Source of the DNA: Nymphaea colorata
Lineage: Eukaryota; Streptophyta; Magnoliopsida; Nymphaeales; Nymphaeaceae
Assembly: GCF_008831285.2 (NCBI RefSeq)
Contig: NC_045147.1
Location: forward strand, 21,964,981 to 22,028,980
DNA length: 64,000 nucleotides
Reading direction: 5' to 3'
Part shown: piece after piece, positions 44,801 through 56,752 of the stretch
Numbering within the stretch: the first letter of the stretch is position 1
How the letters are laid out: each line of letters starts with the position of its first letter
Made by a program: the position numbers and the translations under genes
The notes under the pieces: model-generated
The model's database searches: none
What the model was told of the DNA's origin: nothing
What the model saw: the letters and a program-made list of their open reading frames with translations, nothing else

Positions 44801-47627
44801 TAATATACACTACAAGTCTACAACAGATTGTACATTACATATAATATACATTATAACAAATTGTACATATAACAGATTGTACAAATGAATACATATAATA
44901 TACATTATAACAGATTCAACTGCAGATGGAACCACTTTAAAACTTGCTTCAGACTATACTAATATACATATATAGACATTAATATACAATACATAAATAT
45001 ACATTATTTCAGATTGTACATATATTATACATTATAACAGATTGTACATAGTATATACAATAACATCACAGGTATATACCTTCCCATGGACTAGGCGTGC
45101 TGAATCTGCTGATGCCTGTCCAGCCTAGGTGCAGCACCACACCCATCTCTTAAGTGACGGACTTACGCGACAGGTGTGGACTGGCGCCTAGTCCATGCCT
45201 AGGCGTCGCCTAGCCGACTTAACAACATAGCATCTACCATAGGGTTTCTACTCACCAAGAGAAGCACAAATTTTGCGAATAATGCATTTCATCTTGAGAC
45301 TTGGGAAAAAAAAAAGGACTTCTGAGTTTTGCCTCCAATGGTAATAGGCAATAGCTCTGGGAAGTATTTCGTACGAGATAATGTAATATGCTTTTCACCT
45401 AGATACAGCTAGGCACAAATACTTTAGACTTTATTGTCAGATGAGGACATATCGATGCCCACCCCCGCATGTGCATCTTCCATGGCATAACGTGGCCTGT
45501 GAAGGCCTCATGTCTCATCTACTCGGTGTTGTTAGGAGCAATTTACACATGGGGAAGTTGAAGCAACACAAAGGTCTTGAGAAACTTGCGCAAATGAAAA
45601 ATAATTGATTTGGAAAAAAAGAACTTGCAGCAATGCTAAAAATGGAGAAAACTACAAGCGACATACCTGCTCTGGAGTCTTTTCATGATAACGGCTTTGA
45701 GAAACTCCTTGGGCAAGCAGCTCTTTAATCCTTCCGCCAGCATAGAGCTCGGAGAGACAACTATGAGCCTCTGTAATGAGAGAAACTCTAAAGGCACACA
45801 AACCGAGTTGTGCCATTGCACGGTTAAAAAGTATCTGAGTTGCTATATCCATGTGTTGAACATTTTCCTGCAAATGGCTCATTAGAAGAAGATCACGGGC
45901 AATTGAGAATTCATCCGAAATAGCATGGTGGTAGATATCACAAAGCATCGCCCTAGCCTTTGTGCGCTCATCGCCAAACCTGTAGATCACAGAAACTAAC
46001 GCATCCATAAATACTCTGCAGCTCTCCGGAAAAGTTGGCCTCCGTGGAACAAGCTCGGGCGTCGCAACAAAAGCAGGGGGACCTCTCAATTCTTCTTGTG
46101 TTTCCTCTGGCTTCCCATCCTCTCCAGCATCCGCATCTCCGTTTTCAAGAGCAGCAGAGAAGGCTGTATCGACCCTCGCCTCTGCAAGCATCCTCATAGC
46201 ATCATAAACTTCCTGAGGCTTGTAGTAAACCAGCTCCACTCGCTTGAGGGCCACCCTGGCAGCTGCCTTCGTGTCCCCAACTCGCTCCAGATAGGCTTGC
46301 ACATTCTGCGCTATCACAAAAAATAGAGGTTCGTCCCGAAGTCTCTCCACGTACTCTTTTGTATGAGGATCAGTGCTCTGCAAGCTCTTGAAAAATTCGG
46401 TATCCAACCTTTCCAAAAACGCGACAATGTTGCCCCAGACTCGAATAGTTCCTTTGTAATTGGCATCCTTTTGTGTTTCGTTCTCGTCTGGCTCCACCGA
46501 GTCATCCACAACAATGTTCGGGTACTGCTCAAGAATGTCAAGAATGATGAGCATATTTTGTGCACACTTCTTCCACACGTTAACTGGCATGTGTCCGAGA
46601 AGGCTAGGATTCACATCGAATTGCGCGGAGACGACGCTGAACAGAATCTCCAGTTTCTGGGCTGGGGTTTTGGCAACCCTGGTGAGAAAGGAAAGCTGCT
46701 CAACCTGTTCAATCCTGCCGGTTCCCTTTCTGCCCCTGGCCGCAACGATCTCCTTCAGTTTCTTATCGACATTATCCCATGTAATCTCGCTCGGATCCTT
46801 CATAAATTGCTTGTCCATCAGCTTGTCCTTCTTAGTTTTCTTCTTCTCCCAACCTCCCTCCCCATCTTCCTGCTCGTCCTCATCTTCTTCCTCCACCTCT
46901 GAGTCCAAGGCCATCTTCGTGGGGTCCTCCTCAAATTCACCATCCGACTCCTCGTCCTCTTCTTCGTCGCCCATGTCCCCGTCACCTTCCTCGTCACTCT
47001 CGGGGTTAGCCCTGTAACTTTCTATTAGTTCCTCGTATTGCTTGTTGTTCTTCTTCAGCTTCTGCTTCATGGAGTTGAGGGCCTTCGCGTTGGTGCTGCT
47101 CATCTTCTTCTTGGCCTCCTTGTTAGCAAGTGCCTCGGCCAGGAAGTCCTCCAGCATTACCAGCGCCTTTATGTAGAGACTGGGAGCTCTCTCCGACTCC
47201 GTTACCCGGATGACCTTCTCGAGCTGCTTGTTGATCTTGTCAAAGCTGTCCTGCAGGCTCACCCAATCATTGATCTTCATGGCGTTCTTCATCTGCTCCA
47301 CGGTCGATCGCATCTCGTCGAACCTCTTGTCCTTGGCGGAGCGGACAACCCGGCGCTGGTCATCGGAGTCCTCGCTGTCGCTGCCACCGGTCTGAAGGTA
47401 CTTACTCCTAGCGGCGGCATCGCCCGTATCACGATCCTCCCCGATTTCGATCTCCTCCTCCAACTCACTCTCCTCTTCCTCCTCTGTGTCGCTCCCCTGG
47501 CACAAAATCGACGTCCCAAAAGCTTAAGAAAAATGGTAACTCGTCTATGAAACTGAAACGTCAAGAGATGATAAACCAGAAGTCCTCGAGAACAGAAACT
47601 CACCTGTGTCCAGAAACGAGAACCCAT
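41826..47627 (-). CDS. EIF3C: Eukaryotic translation initiation factor 3 subunit C
   Basis: Core subunit of the cytosolic eIF3 complex, which binds the 40S subunit and other initiation factors. Three coding exons on the minus strand, 47627-47604 (MGSRFWTQ), 47496-45667 and 42821-41826, give about 949 residues, near the plant norm of roughly 900. The acidic amino terminus ([15 protein letters not shown]) is followed by the family's conserved block [54 protein letters not shown] and a long acidic linker. The PCI/winged-helix part lies near residues 700-800 ([27 protein letters not shown]). The tail from about residue 830 is glycine-, serine- and arginine-rich ([12 protein letters not shown]). 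The 2.8-kb intron at 42822-45666 carries two transposons. Large open frames on the opposite strand of exon 2 are shadows of its codon bias. Confidence 0.96.
43374..43661. mobile_element. MITE-like element in eIF3c intron
   Basis: The left edge CATGTTGACAAGGGTGTGGG and the reversed right edge CTATGTCACATAGGTGCGGG are imperfect inverted repeats. Degenerate GTATCTGTATCAGCACC-type repeats lie inside the right edge. This arrangement (repeated GTRTCC motifs ending in ATGTGACATAG) is common in plant inverted-repeat elements. No coding capacity and no clear target duplication. Confidence 0.5.
44302..45230. mobile_element. hAT-like non-autonomous transposon in eIF3c intron
   Basis: The element of about 929 bases starts CTATGTTGTCATTTG and ends, reversed, CTATGTTGTTAAGTCGG. 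Flanks AATCTACC (44294-44301) and CATCTACC (45231-45238) match at 7 of 8 positions, as in an 8-base hAT target duplication. Near each end are GCCTAGGCG-type repeats. The left end is partly duplicated, with a second CTATGTTGTG at about 44337. The middle is AT-rich with several copies of ACATATAATATACATTATA between 44.8 and 45.06 kb. No transposase is seen. Confidence 0.7.
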
Positions 47628-47945
47628 CTTGCTTGAGGGTCGGCGCAGCAAAAATCAGTCTGCAAACAAACGAAAGTGGAAACCCAATTAGCATCAGATC
47701 TTGGACGAAGTTGTCTGTTTACGGGATTCAGCAAATTGGACGCCATCCAAGTGAAACCTATCATGAACACAGATGGGGAGAGAGATCGAGAGAGATAACG
47801 GGGACGGAAGCAGGGAGAATGAATAGAGATGGAACACCTAGGAAGAAGAAGAGCCAACCATGAAAGAGGGGCAGAAAGAGTTACCGGACCAGAGAGAAGA
47901 AGTGCGCGGCGCCGCGATAGAGGGAGACTGTGTTAGGGTTTCCGC
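47628..47945 (-). promoter_or_regulatory. eIF3c leader with UTR intron and telo-box
   Basis: On the minus strand a probable untranslated exon ends at 47885 with donor GGTAACT. An intron of about 225 bases follows, and the next exon starts at 47659 after TTTGCAG, 32 bases before the ATG. AAACCCTAA, the telo-box found in many plant genes for translation components, lies at 47933-47941 at or just upstream of the likely transcription start. Its use here fits co-regulation with the translation machinery, which is an inference. Confidence 0.6.
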
Positions 47946-49037
47946 CTCTCGAAGATGGGACGGACAGTTCGGAATATTTGGGAAGAAGGCGGAAAGCTCC
48001 TCTTATGCGGAAGAGATGCTCGCTATGGATAGCAAATTAAAATTAATATATCCTAAATTTATCGGCTCACAAAATTCAATCTAAACATATGTTCTTATTT
48101 TTGTGCTTCCTTTTATTGCATATTTTACATTAGCGTAGCATTTATCGTAAAATATTTAAAATATCAAATGGCACATTTCAAATTTGTTTCTAACAAATTG
48201 AAGCATCTGGACAAATTTTACATGTTTAGAGATTAAAAAATAAATAAAACATGTGAAAATGTAAATACATAATTGAATTTCATAAGAATTTGAAACCAAC
48301 CAACGATCGTATATAAAGGTTTTTATTGGTCATTCATCGGTCCTTGGACTTCTTCAACATTTTGAACTTCTCTTGATATATTATTGGTTTACATTTTGAA
48401 GCTGTCCTGATAAATTAAAATATACGGGTAGATTTCAAGTCATGAAAATACGATATATAAATTGTGATTTAGGAAACGTTTGAATCAACGGCTCTAACTT
48501 TTTTTTATTACTCACAATATCTTATTTATTTTATAAAAATTGAAAATACGATCCCGACATCACTTTTTAAAAAACTACTTTAAGCATTAATAATCATGTT
48601 CACTGAACTGAACTGGTTATATGCATACATAAACACTACTGTAGAAAACTTTGTCCAAGTGAATGGATTGTGGAGATTAAGCGTGCCCCATATAAAGTTG
48701 GGCTCGGGTAGGCATGGCACTTAAAACTTGAAAAAAATATATTTAAATTAATATATAAATATAATTAATTATAATAAAATATTTTAATTATATATACAAA
48801 ATAATAATGCTTACGAGAATCAAACTAACCACTGTGCCTTTATCAACCCGTTCGAGTCCAACTAGCTATGCTCTATTCCTCGGGGTGCTAAAGCTTTCCA
48901 TTAAACCAGCAAACAGTCTCTAATTTTTTTTTTTGGCAAAAGTTGCATGTTAACTAATTCAAATTAGTCATGCATTGTTCATGTTCACCCTCCACATGAT
49001 AAAGTTCAAAGTCTGGTGAGACACATGCAACCTCTTC

Positions 49038-49197
49038 CAGGGGCCCTCCTTTGTATCTTCAATTAAAAAAACATGTAATTTTATCAAAATTTTACTCAAG
49101 ATATGTACAAATTTTGAAAATTCACATGTCCACCCTTAGTTAAAAGGTTGCAATAATGATTCGGTCCTCCTAATGAAAAATCTCTAGCTCAGCCCCT
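49038..49197 (-). mobile_element. CAGGGGCGGAG-family element
   Basis: Starts CAGGGGCCCTCC and ends GCTCAGCCCCT, which reversed reads AGGGGCTGAGC, the family's other edge. The interior AATGAAAAATCTCTAGCTC and TACAAATTTTGAAAATT resemble the other copies. It is more degenerate than the copy 190 bases downstream and lies in the opposite orientation. Confidence 0.5.
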
Positions 49198-49383
49198 AAG
49201 TTTTTTGGCCCCATCTTTGGTATTGGTCGCCTTTGCAATTCCTAATTCCGTTGTTTTTATGGTTGAACCTATGAGAGATTTTGACTAAGATTTATGAAGT
49301 GAACCAAGATGAAGCAGGACTTCAAAAGATTTATATTTTTTTCAAAGCCGTTATGATATTTGCCACATCCTTAGCCCGCTAGA

Positions 49384-49560
49384 CAGGGGCTGAGCTAAGC
49401 TAGAAAATGTTTATGAGAGGGGACGAATTAATGTTTTTAAAATTTTGATACTAGTTCAATATCATTTTGATTTTTTTTTTTATATAAAACAAGTAAAATT
49501 TTATAAAATTTACATCTAAATTAAAAAAAAAAAAAGAGGTGGGGCCAGGGTCCATCCCCT
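49384..49560 (+). mobile_element. CAGGGGCGGAG-family element
   Basis: Starts CAGGGGCTGAGCTAAGCTAG and ends GGGGCCAGGGTCCATCCCCT. The interior AAATTTTGATA, TTTTATATAAAACAAGTAA and TACATCTAAATTAAAAAA align with the reverse complement of 25447-25636 in the same order and spacing. This shows a real family with at least two related copies in the window. No coding capacity. Confidence 0.65.
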
Positions 49561-50942
49561 TATGCTACACAAAAACTACCATAAGGACAATAGTGGCGAC
49601 TAGCGTGACTCCATCAAAATAGTACATCCAAGGGGGGGGGGAAATCAATAATAGATTCAAGGGTGGGTCATGTTGGCAATTACCTACACGAAACCATAGA
49701 AAATATTTATTTTTATATTGACGTCTCAAGACAATTTTTGTCATTTACTTGCCTCTTAAAAAATTTAAAATTATTACTAATGACACTTAACCAAAAAATC
49801 ATGGCTCAGCCACCGAGTAGATCTTAGTTTATTTTTAAGAAAGTGAATCCAAAATCTAAATTAAAGGAAGTTTTTTTAAAACTCTGGTTAGTGTTCAATC
49901 AATCACAACAAAATTAATGGATGGTTTGGCACTGCCCGAAAGGTTGACGTAATACCATAACTAGTGTTACATGAATATACTCCAATCTATGAATAGATTC
50001 GTGAGATATTCACATAAGTTATTTTGATAAATATATTTAAGTTGTAGGCCCAAACATACCTGGCCTTGTGTGAACATGTCAGACTCTAGTGTCACGTGTG
50101 GCTTTTGCTTAATATAAGTTCAATCTTGATCTTGCTTGCCGTGATTTATTTTTCTAATATTTGCATTCTAGATGGAATCATTTTGACACAAAACTTAAAA
50201 TTTTCTATTATTAAATATTATAATGCATAATTAATACATACATAAGTGAAGATTAAAAAATAAAGCATCGTAATTAGGACATCACAGCCACCAAATTTGT
50301 CGCATTCGTCTTAATAAAATAATTAGCAAACCAACTCGGATTTTAACTTTACCGAGTGCCAGATAATTAAAAGAAAACGATTCAGATGAGATCCTGAGAT
50401 TTTGTCCTTAATCTTATCAAGCGTCTCCATTTTCCTGAATTTCTTGATTACGAATATTCTTCTTCTTGAATGCACCTAAACCTGCATCTCCATACCATCT
50501 ACAAAATGGATCAAAAACACAAGAAAGGGTTAACGTTTATCAATATCAAACCTGCGTTTGAGACTTGAGTTAATCCAAGCCAATAAACGTATAATATTAT
50601 TTTGTTTTGGCATCAGTTGGTTAGAACAGAGAAAGGCACATTAAAGAGTATCTTTTATTAAGTCTTACAGGCAAACAATAAAATTTTGGTCTGAGGAAGG
50701 CGTAAGTACTCACTATTATTGTTATTGATCACCGAAAGGAAAAATGAAATTTCAGAAGATTCTTCGCTTATTCAACAAGAAAATTCTGTCTTGATATGGA
50801 TTGTAAGAGAATCGCAGGTTTACATCAGAAATTTATTTCCAATACAATAAATGGATAGCTTCTAGTAGCGGGAAAAGGTAAATTGTTTGTTGAAAGTGAG
50901 AATGTAGTGTTTCTTCCGCCGTTTCACCACCTCCTCTCTTTT

Positions 50943-50950
50943 TATATAAA
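50943..50950 (+). promoter_or_regulatory. TATA box, probably of the L18a-like gene
   Basis: TATATAAA in CTCTCTTTTTATATAAATGG is followed by moderately GC-rich sequence of leader type to about 51.1 kb. The first recognised coding exon of the plus-strand gene is 4.7 kb away, so the link depends on a long intron or on an unrecognised transcript. Confidence 0.35.
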
Positions 50951-53900
50951 TGGTTTATTGGGCGCTTACTGGACGTTAACAAAGCGTCCTGACTTCCGAT
51001 CGAAAAGTTGGGGCTTCGACGGTTTCCCGGCGTCGGATCCCCCCGTCTGGCCAAGGGAGGCCGCTTTTTGGATTTCTTTTCTCCTTTGAAAACCATCTAC
51101 TATTCTATGTGGTACTATTTCTTCTCCTCTTTGCGCTAATCATCACCAACATCATTGTCATGATATCATCATCATTTGTTTTTTGGCTTTTTTTGTTGGT
51201 CTTTTAGCACTGGGGCGACCGTCAAGTCCGACGAGGAATTGTTTTTCCCGGCGAAGCACAAGACGGGCTTTCATCGTTTGACTGTTCTGACTGTAGAAGT
51301 GAGGAAATTGCCGTTTGTTCTGGTGGGAGTTGGCATTTCCGGCGAAAATTCAAGTGGGCTGGTCTTGTTTGGTTTGTTTGCGACGGGCTGCAAGGTTTTT
51401 TCTTCCTTCCTCCTTCCTGGCTCGTCCGACTGAAAGAATAGAAGAGCATCTTGCGATAATTGAGCCCCTTCTTTTTTTCGTCTACTTTATGCATTTGGCT
51501 GTGGATAGTTGGTTTTTTTGCTACCGGCGGTTACTGCAGCCATTTTATGTACTAAAAAGACAAAGAACCGTGACCCACCAGAGTTCCCGCTGTCAATCTT
51601 CCCAACTGATAGAGGACTCTGATATTTAGTATCGATTCTTTGTTGAAATTTTCTATCCTCCTAGAACGTGGCCCATGCTCAGCAATACCATGAAGACCAA
51701 CATTTGATGTGCGCGAGCAGAAGAAGAAAAGAAGGGGCAAAACGGAAAAAGGACGGAAGGAAGCCCATCGTTTCTTTTCCATCTTTCCAGTATCTTGGTA
51801 CTGGCTTTCTTTTTGTTTTTTAATAGGAACTGCCAATGTGTCCTCTATGTGAGTTTGTCTTTCTGTGTTACAGGTTCGTGGAAGCTTAAGTTTTGTGTTC
51901 AATGATTGGACATTATTTCTTGATGGATTAAAAATACTGTGTTTTAGGAACTAAAGCTAAGACGCCCTCTGAATAAATCTAGATCTAAACTTAGCTTTGG
52001 CCGCAGTTTCTTTTGTTTAAGCTGATATGGATGAAAGTTAGTGATGTTCACTGGAGCATGTTTTTCTAAGTTGACGTCTATTTCGGGATTGTTGGTGGAA
52101 GATCAATTGGGTGGGGCAACTAGAGGACGATTACTGGTCATTATTGGGAAAATTAATTGGGCATTGATGAGATCTTGTGATTTTCAAAGTAGATCTGTTA
52201 TTAAGACGTCTTTTGGTTTTGAGTTTTGTAGTTAATCCGTGTAAGACCCTACACCCGGAAATTTCAGCGGAATCTTAACTCTGGTTTCCTTGCTTCGAAC
52301 GGACAAATTTACTTGAAGGGAAACCTGGTGTCTAATATTTCAAAGACCATACAGGTGAAATGGTTTAACGCAGGAAATTTTTATGGAATCGTTCTGCTAT
52401 CAAGACCGGTAATAGTGATATAAAGGTTTCTCTATATTGCTTGATATGCTGATACAATAAAGGAGCGACATTCGGGATACTTTGAGTTGCTTGGAAGAAT
52501 CTTAAGCGTCTACCGTGGGTGGGGATTTAGGAATGTGTTTCCCCGTTTGGTATATTGAGCTTGCCACATTGACCAGCCTTTGGAGAATGAAGCAATTCGC
52601 TTTATGAGATATAACCATTACACAGTAGAATTCAGCCATAATTACTGTGTCAGTGATTGATCCTTCTTATATGTTTTATCTACCCTTTTGAACTCATAGG
52701 TTCCTTCTTTGCAGCTGCTTGCATTAAAGGTTGGTTTGAACTTAAGGGTTTAGATGGAACTGAAGGATAAGCAATATTTGGTTGATTTAGTGATCAAGTG
52801 GTCTTGAAGTTGCTTTATTTTTTCTTAAGTCTATGGACGTGAATGCTGCATCAGCGTTGCTGATTTTGTCATAACATATGCTGTGATTTACATCTTTTTT
52901 GTCATCCACTTATTTTATATGGAACGGCGTGCATCAGTGTTGCATTCAAGAACAACAGCAGATTCATATTTATGCACTTGTGAATGGCTGCAGTAGGTCA
53001 CAGAAATCTGCACAACTAGGTGTACATGGTTGTGTTTGTCTTCTCTTTGAAGGAAAGAAGCATGCAAAAGCACAATACTTTTTGTACAAATTTATATGCA
53101 TCCCACCAAAACCAAAACCAACAACCATCTCCTTTTCTCATGTACATAGACCTGACACTCTTTCTTAGCTATTGTTTCTTTTGCTTGTTGGTGCGTGCAT
53201 TTTTTTATGGCTCGGAGGCTTCAAGCATTCTATCTGGAACTTCTCTTTACTGCATCTATGGTATTTTCATCTTTTTTTTTTTTATAATTTTGCTGTTGTC
53301 TTTCCCATTATTGCTTACTGTTTCTGACAAAATCATTTTATGTTATCAAGTTATAGGGATTGGCATGGACCAGATGATTCTTGGCTTCTAACAGGGTGAA
53401 CCTAATACAGATTTCTTGTAAATGGATAGAGGCAAGTTACAATATTATGTGACTGATCTTTGAGTATTTTTATTTCTAGAATCTAGATGAACGGACTTGA
53501 GCAGATGAATCTTCACAATTTCTAATGCAGGGTTTTCTTCTTTCATTTTTTATGTTAGGCTGATACTTTGATGTGACTCCATTCGATGTATCACTTTGAT
53601 TCTTTTTACAGTTGTTTCGATATAATCTTTGTTATATGGTTTAATATAGTTTCTTCTTGGTTTGTTTAACCATGTGACACTTGTTTTATTTCTGGTCCTT
53701 GTTGTTTCTAGGATACCCATCTTTTTCTGGAAGGTGATATATATATATTTTTATTGGATGTATTACTTTCAGGACAGAATCATAAGTATTACATGGTATT
53801 GATTAGATTCTCTAGGTCTGTTGGTGTCCTGGGCCACAACTTTGTTGTTTTTACCAGGCCATTGTTAACCTTGTTGCCTGTGGTGGTCCTTTTAGGCAGT

Positions 53901-55701
53901 TAATTTTCTGCTGCCGACTCTGTGTTTCTGTAAATGTGTTTAAAAGTTGGCTAGCTCTTGTGAATTTTTCTCTTTGTCCCTTCTCTCTTTGTTATTGGGT
54001 GTGAATTATGTTGCCTATGGCCGGTGCCTAGTATTTCTAATTACAGCGTGAACTGTTAAAAATTTCAAGTTGGTTTTGTTCTTGTTGATCCATGCCGAAT
54101 GTTCTTTTGCAGAAAGGCCTGCAGAACTTGGTCTGTACCGGGAATCACCTAGGTTTTGTCTTTGGCTTAGATGTCTTAGTTGACCCCAGGGGCTGGCATA
54201 ACTTTAGCTTGGATTTGAGATATAGATCCAAAATATTCCAGCATCCATGACAATCCTGTGTAGTTGTTGAAGGCGCGATGATGGATTTGGCTCATGCCTG
54301 CCTCTTTCTGGTTGAATCAGTTGTCCTGATCCTCTGGATTTTGCACTGAATGATTCAGACTGTGAAGTTGCATGGTTTTTACTTCCTTGTCAGTTGTTGC
54401 TTTGACTAAGTTGTGACTAATTTGCTGAATGAAGATGTTTTCATGGACTCACTAAATCTGTACAATTAAATTCTATGAATTTGATGCTGTTTTTCTGAGG
54501 AACTAGTTAATGATAGTCTTCAGGTTTCTTGATAATTTTTCATTTGTACATATCACTTTATACCAGCCTAGTTTCTACTGGCTAATGCATGCAAATTTTA
54601 GATGGTTCTCTAACAACTACATTCGTATGGGTTTGCTGTTATTTAAATTCTCTAACCTTAAATGCCTCCAAAGTCACAGAATCTCTTCTCCAAGAGTAAT
54701 TCTATTCATTTTTAGGAAAATGTGAATTCTATGTCTCAGTCATCTGAAGCTCCCCTTTTGTCAATTTTCTTTACATTTCGTCCACTATTACTACCAACTT
54801 TCACCTCGTTAACCAAGCTTTCACGTATCTGTTCTGTTTAACTAGAGGGTTCTATCCTCTGCGTCTTCAGACTTTAGTTTTTCCACTTCTCTTGTAAATC
54901 CCTGATTTTTCATTTTTACTTTCACCAGCTACATTCCTTTGAGTGCTTCAGGAGGACGAAAATTTTGTTTCTTTTCACTTGGCGTCTATGAGCCATAGCA
55001 ATTGTGTGCATTAAGGAAACTAAAAGGATTATATAAATAAGTTGGAATGGAAGATACAAATCTGTTGATAAATGAATGCCAATCTGTCGAACATTACTTA
55101 TCATGTCCTGTTTTATGATCTGGTTGGATCTTGTAGTCTAGATAATCGTGTGTCATGACATGTTTAGGGGAGTAGGAATTAGTGCTTGTACAAACTAGCA
55201 AAGTGAATCCATCTCCAACAGTCCAAAAAATGAAATTGTAATATTTTGGACCATACATAAACACCACAGCAAATAAGATTAAGACATTTATGGCTTAACA
55301 TGTAAATGACAGATTTTGGCCATATTCAAACTTGCTCACTTTGTATCACAAGAAAATCATATGCAATGAAGAATTAGAAATCCTGGAAAAAATAGAAAAA
55401 TATTCTGTGGAGGAAAATTCTGACAACATTTTTTCGGATCTATTGAAACAGTTCTTCTATTACCCTACCAAGGTACCCGATTTATGTGATACTTGGCAAT
55501 GAGGTGATATTTGGCATTTGGTCATCCTATTAATCCTACTGTAATCGGAATGACTTATTCTCATGCATGTTTAAGTTTGTCTTGTGTTCTACCGCTTTTT
55601 TGCTAGTTGTCTGGTTATTTGTAATAAAAGATCCATTTGCCCAGTAAACTCTTATGCTTTCTCTTCCAACTTCAGCCAACAATTGATGTTGGATTATGCA
55701 G
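50951..55701 (+). other. Probable leader and long 5' intron of the L18a-like gene
   Basis: No protein family is recognised in any frame here, and the composition is T-rich on the plus strand, as in plant introns. One candidate first coding exon ends at 52036: ATGGATGAAA then donor GTTAGT, which has the phase needed to join the exon at 55702 and would give MDERRAADLKDSEGG. Other starts cannot be excluded. The longer frame at 51.18-51.43 kb matches nothing known to me. Confidence 0.4.
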
Positions 55702-55867
55702 GGCGAGCAGCAGACCTCAAGGACAGTGAAGGAGGGTATTCTCTAATCAACGGTTCAGAAGACGTGCAGATAGGTTTATATGACAAGCCCCTTCCTTGCT
55801 TTGGATGTGGCATAGGATGGTTCTCGTGAGTCTTTCTCTCCCTTTCTATATATATATGTGTGTGTGC

Positions 55868-55907
<40 letters not shown>

Positions 55908-56539
55908 GTCTTCATGACCCATTAATAGCACAACCAAAACAATTGGGTCATCTCCCTTCCACCGAATATTGGCAGCTGTCCTTGTAATCTCAGTTCTCCA
56001 GTTGTCCCACCATAAGGTTGTGAATATCAAATTACATATTACTGCCTTTGTTATCTATATATTACCGTTATACCTAGTGGATTATGTTGATATAGAGTAA
56101 TTATCCCTATTGTTTCAGAAAAATAACCATATGGAGAAGATCTATGCAACTGATTTTTTAGGAATCAAAACTTGGGTGTGCTTTAAAATTCAACGGGCTA
56201 AAGTCTTCGTATTTTAACCCTAATGGTTCACACTTCACCGACAAGCATGATCAAATGCAGTCTTTTTCTAAAAGTAGACTATGACAAGCACGTCCTGAAT
56301 GTTAGTTTTGCAAAAGAATAATTTAGAAACTTCATAAATCGGCATATTTCAGTTATTCTGCATACTGTTGTACATGAACAGAAGGAATGGGGATTGATAT
56401 GCCCTATGTTGTTTGCAGGTTTCTGCTAGGATTTGCATTCCCTTTAATGTGGTACTACGCCACAATCCTCTATTGTAGTAATTACTACCGCAAGGACCCA
56501 AGAGAGCGAACTGGCCTTGCAACTTGTGCTATCGCTGTA

Positions 56540-56600
<61 letters not shown>

Positions 56601-56752
56601 TCTCACACCCACACACATGCACACACATACATAGATACGCACACCCAACTGGGAATGGTGTTTATAGTACGTCATATTTCCACTGATTTCTGCAGGCTTT
56701 GGTGTGTACCGTAGCTCTCTGCATCACCATGGCTGTACTGTTATTGTTGTAA
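55702..56752 (+). CDS. 60S ribosomal protein L18a-like small membrane protein
   Basis: Despite its database name this plant family is not a ribosomal protein but a small protein with two hydrophobic segments. Exons 55702-55825, 56419-56536 and 56696-56752 encode GRAADLKDSEGGYSLINGSE, DVQIGLYDKPLPCFGCGIGW, FSFLLGFAFPLMWYYATILY, YYRKDPRERTGLATCAIA and a hydrophobic terminus ALVCTVALCITMAVLLLL. The cysteine-containing PLPCFGCGIGW, the first membrane span and YYRKDPRER are hallmarks of the family. About 100 residues in total if the first exon is the one ending at 52036. An alternative is an unspliced start at the ATG at 55686 (MLDYAGRAADL). Both introns contain microsatellites close to the splice sites. 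The cellular role is not established; a membrane location is inferred. Confidence 0.8.
55846..55906 (+). repeat. (TA)n(GT)n(TA)n microsatellite in intron
   Basis: A compound dinucleotide tract lies about 20 bases after the donor at 55826 in the intron of the L18a-like gene. Such tracts are highly length-variable. Confidence 0.9.
56540..56630 (+). repeat. (TC)n(AC)n microsatellite in intron
   Basis: A compound tract of TC then AC units begins four bases after the donor at 56537 and fills more than half of the 159-base last intron of the L18a-like gene. It separates the donor from the acceptor TTCTGCAG at 56695. Confidence 0.9.

Larger units (their letters stand above)
47946..50942. other. Intergenic DNA with a cluster of small repeats
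   Basis: No gene is recognised. The stretch is very AT-rich and contains at least two copies of the CAGGGGCGGAG family (49038-49197 and 49384-49560), a weaker third match ending near 49817 (AATCATGGCTCAGCC), and older debris near 48.69-48.9 kb. The last few hundred bases are the likely promoter of the downstream L18a-like gene. Confidence 0.5.

Noticed and set aside
46363-47550. Long plus-strand open frames opposite eIF3c exon 2
   Set aside because: They are antisense shadows created by the codon bias of the acidic eIF3c coding sequence, rich in GAG and GAA on the other strand. They match no family.
48830-48880. CCGTTCGAGTCCAAC resembling a tRNA B box
   Set aside because: No matching A box at the right distance and no cloverleaf; it lies in old repeat debris.
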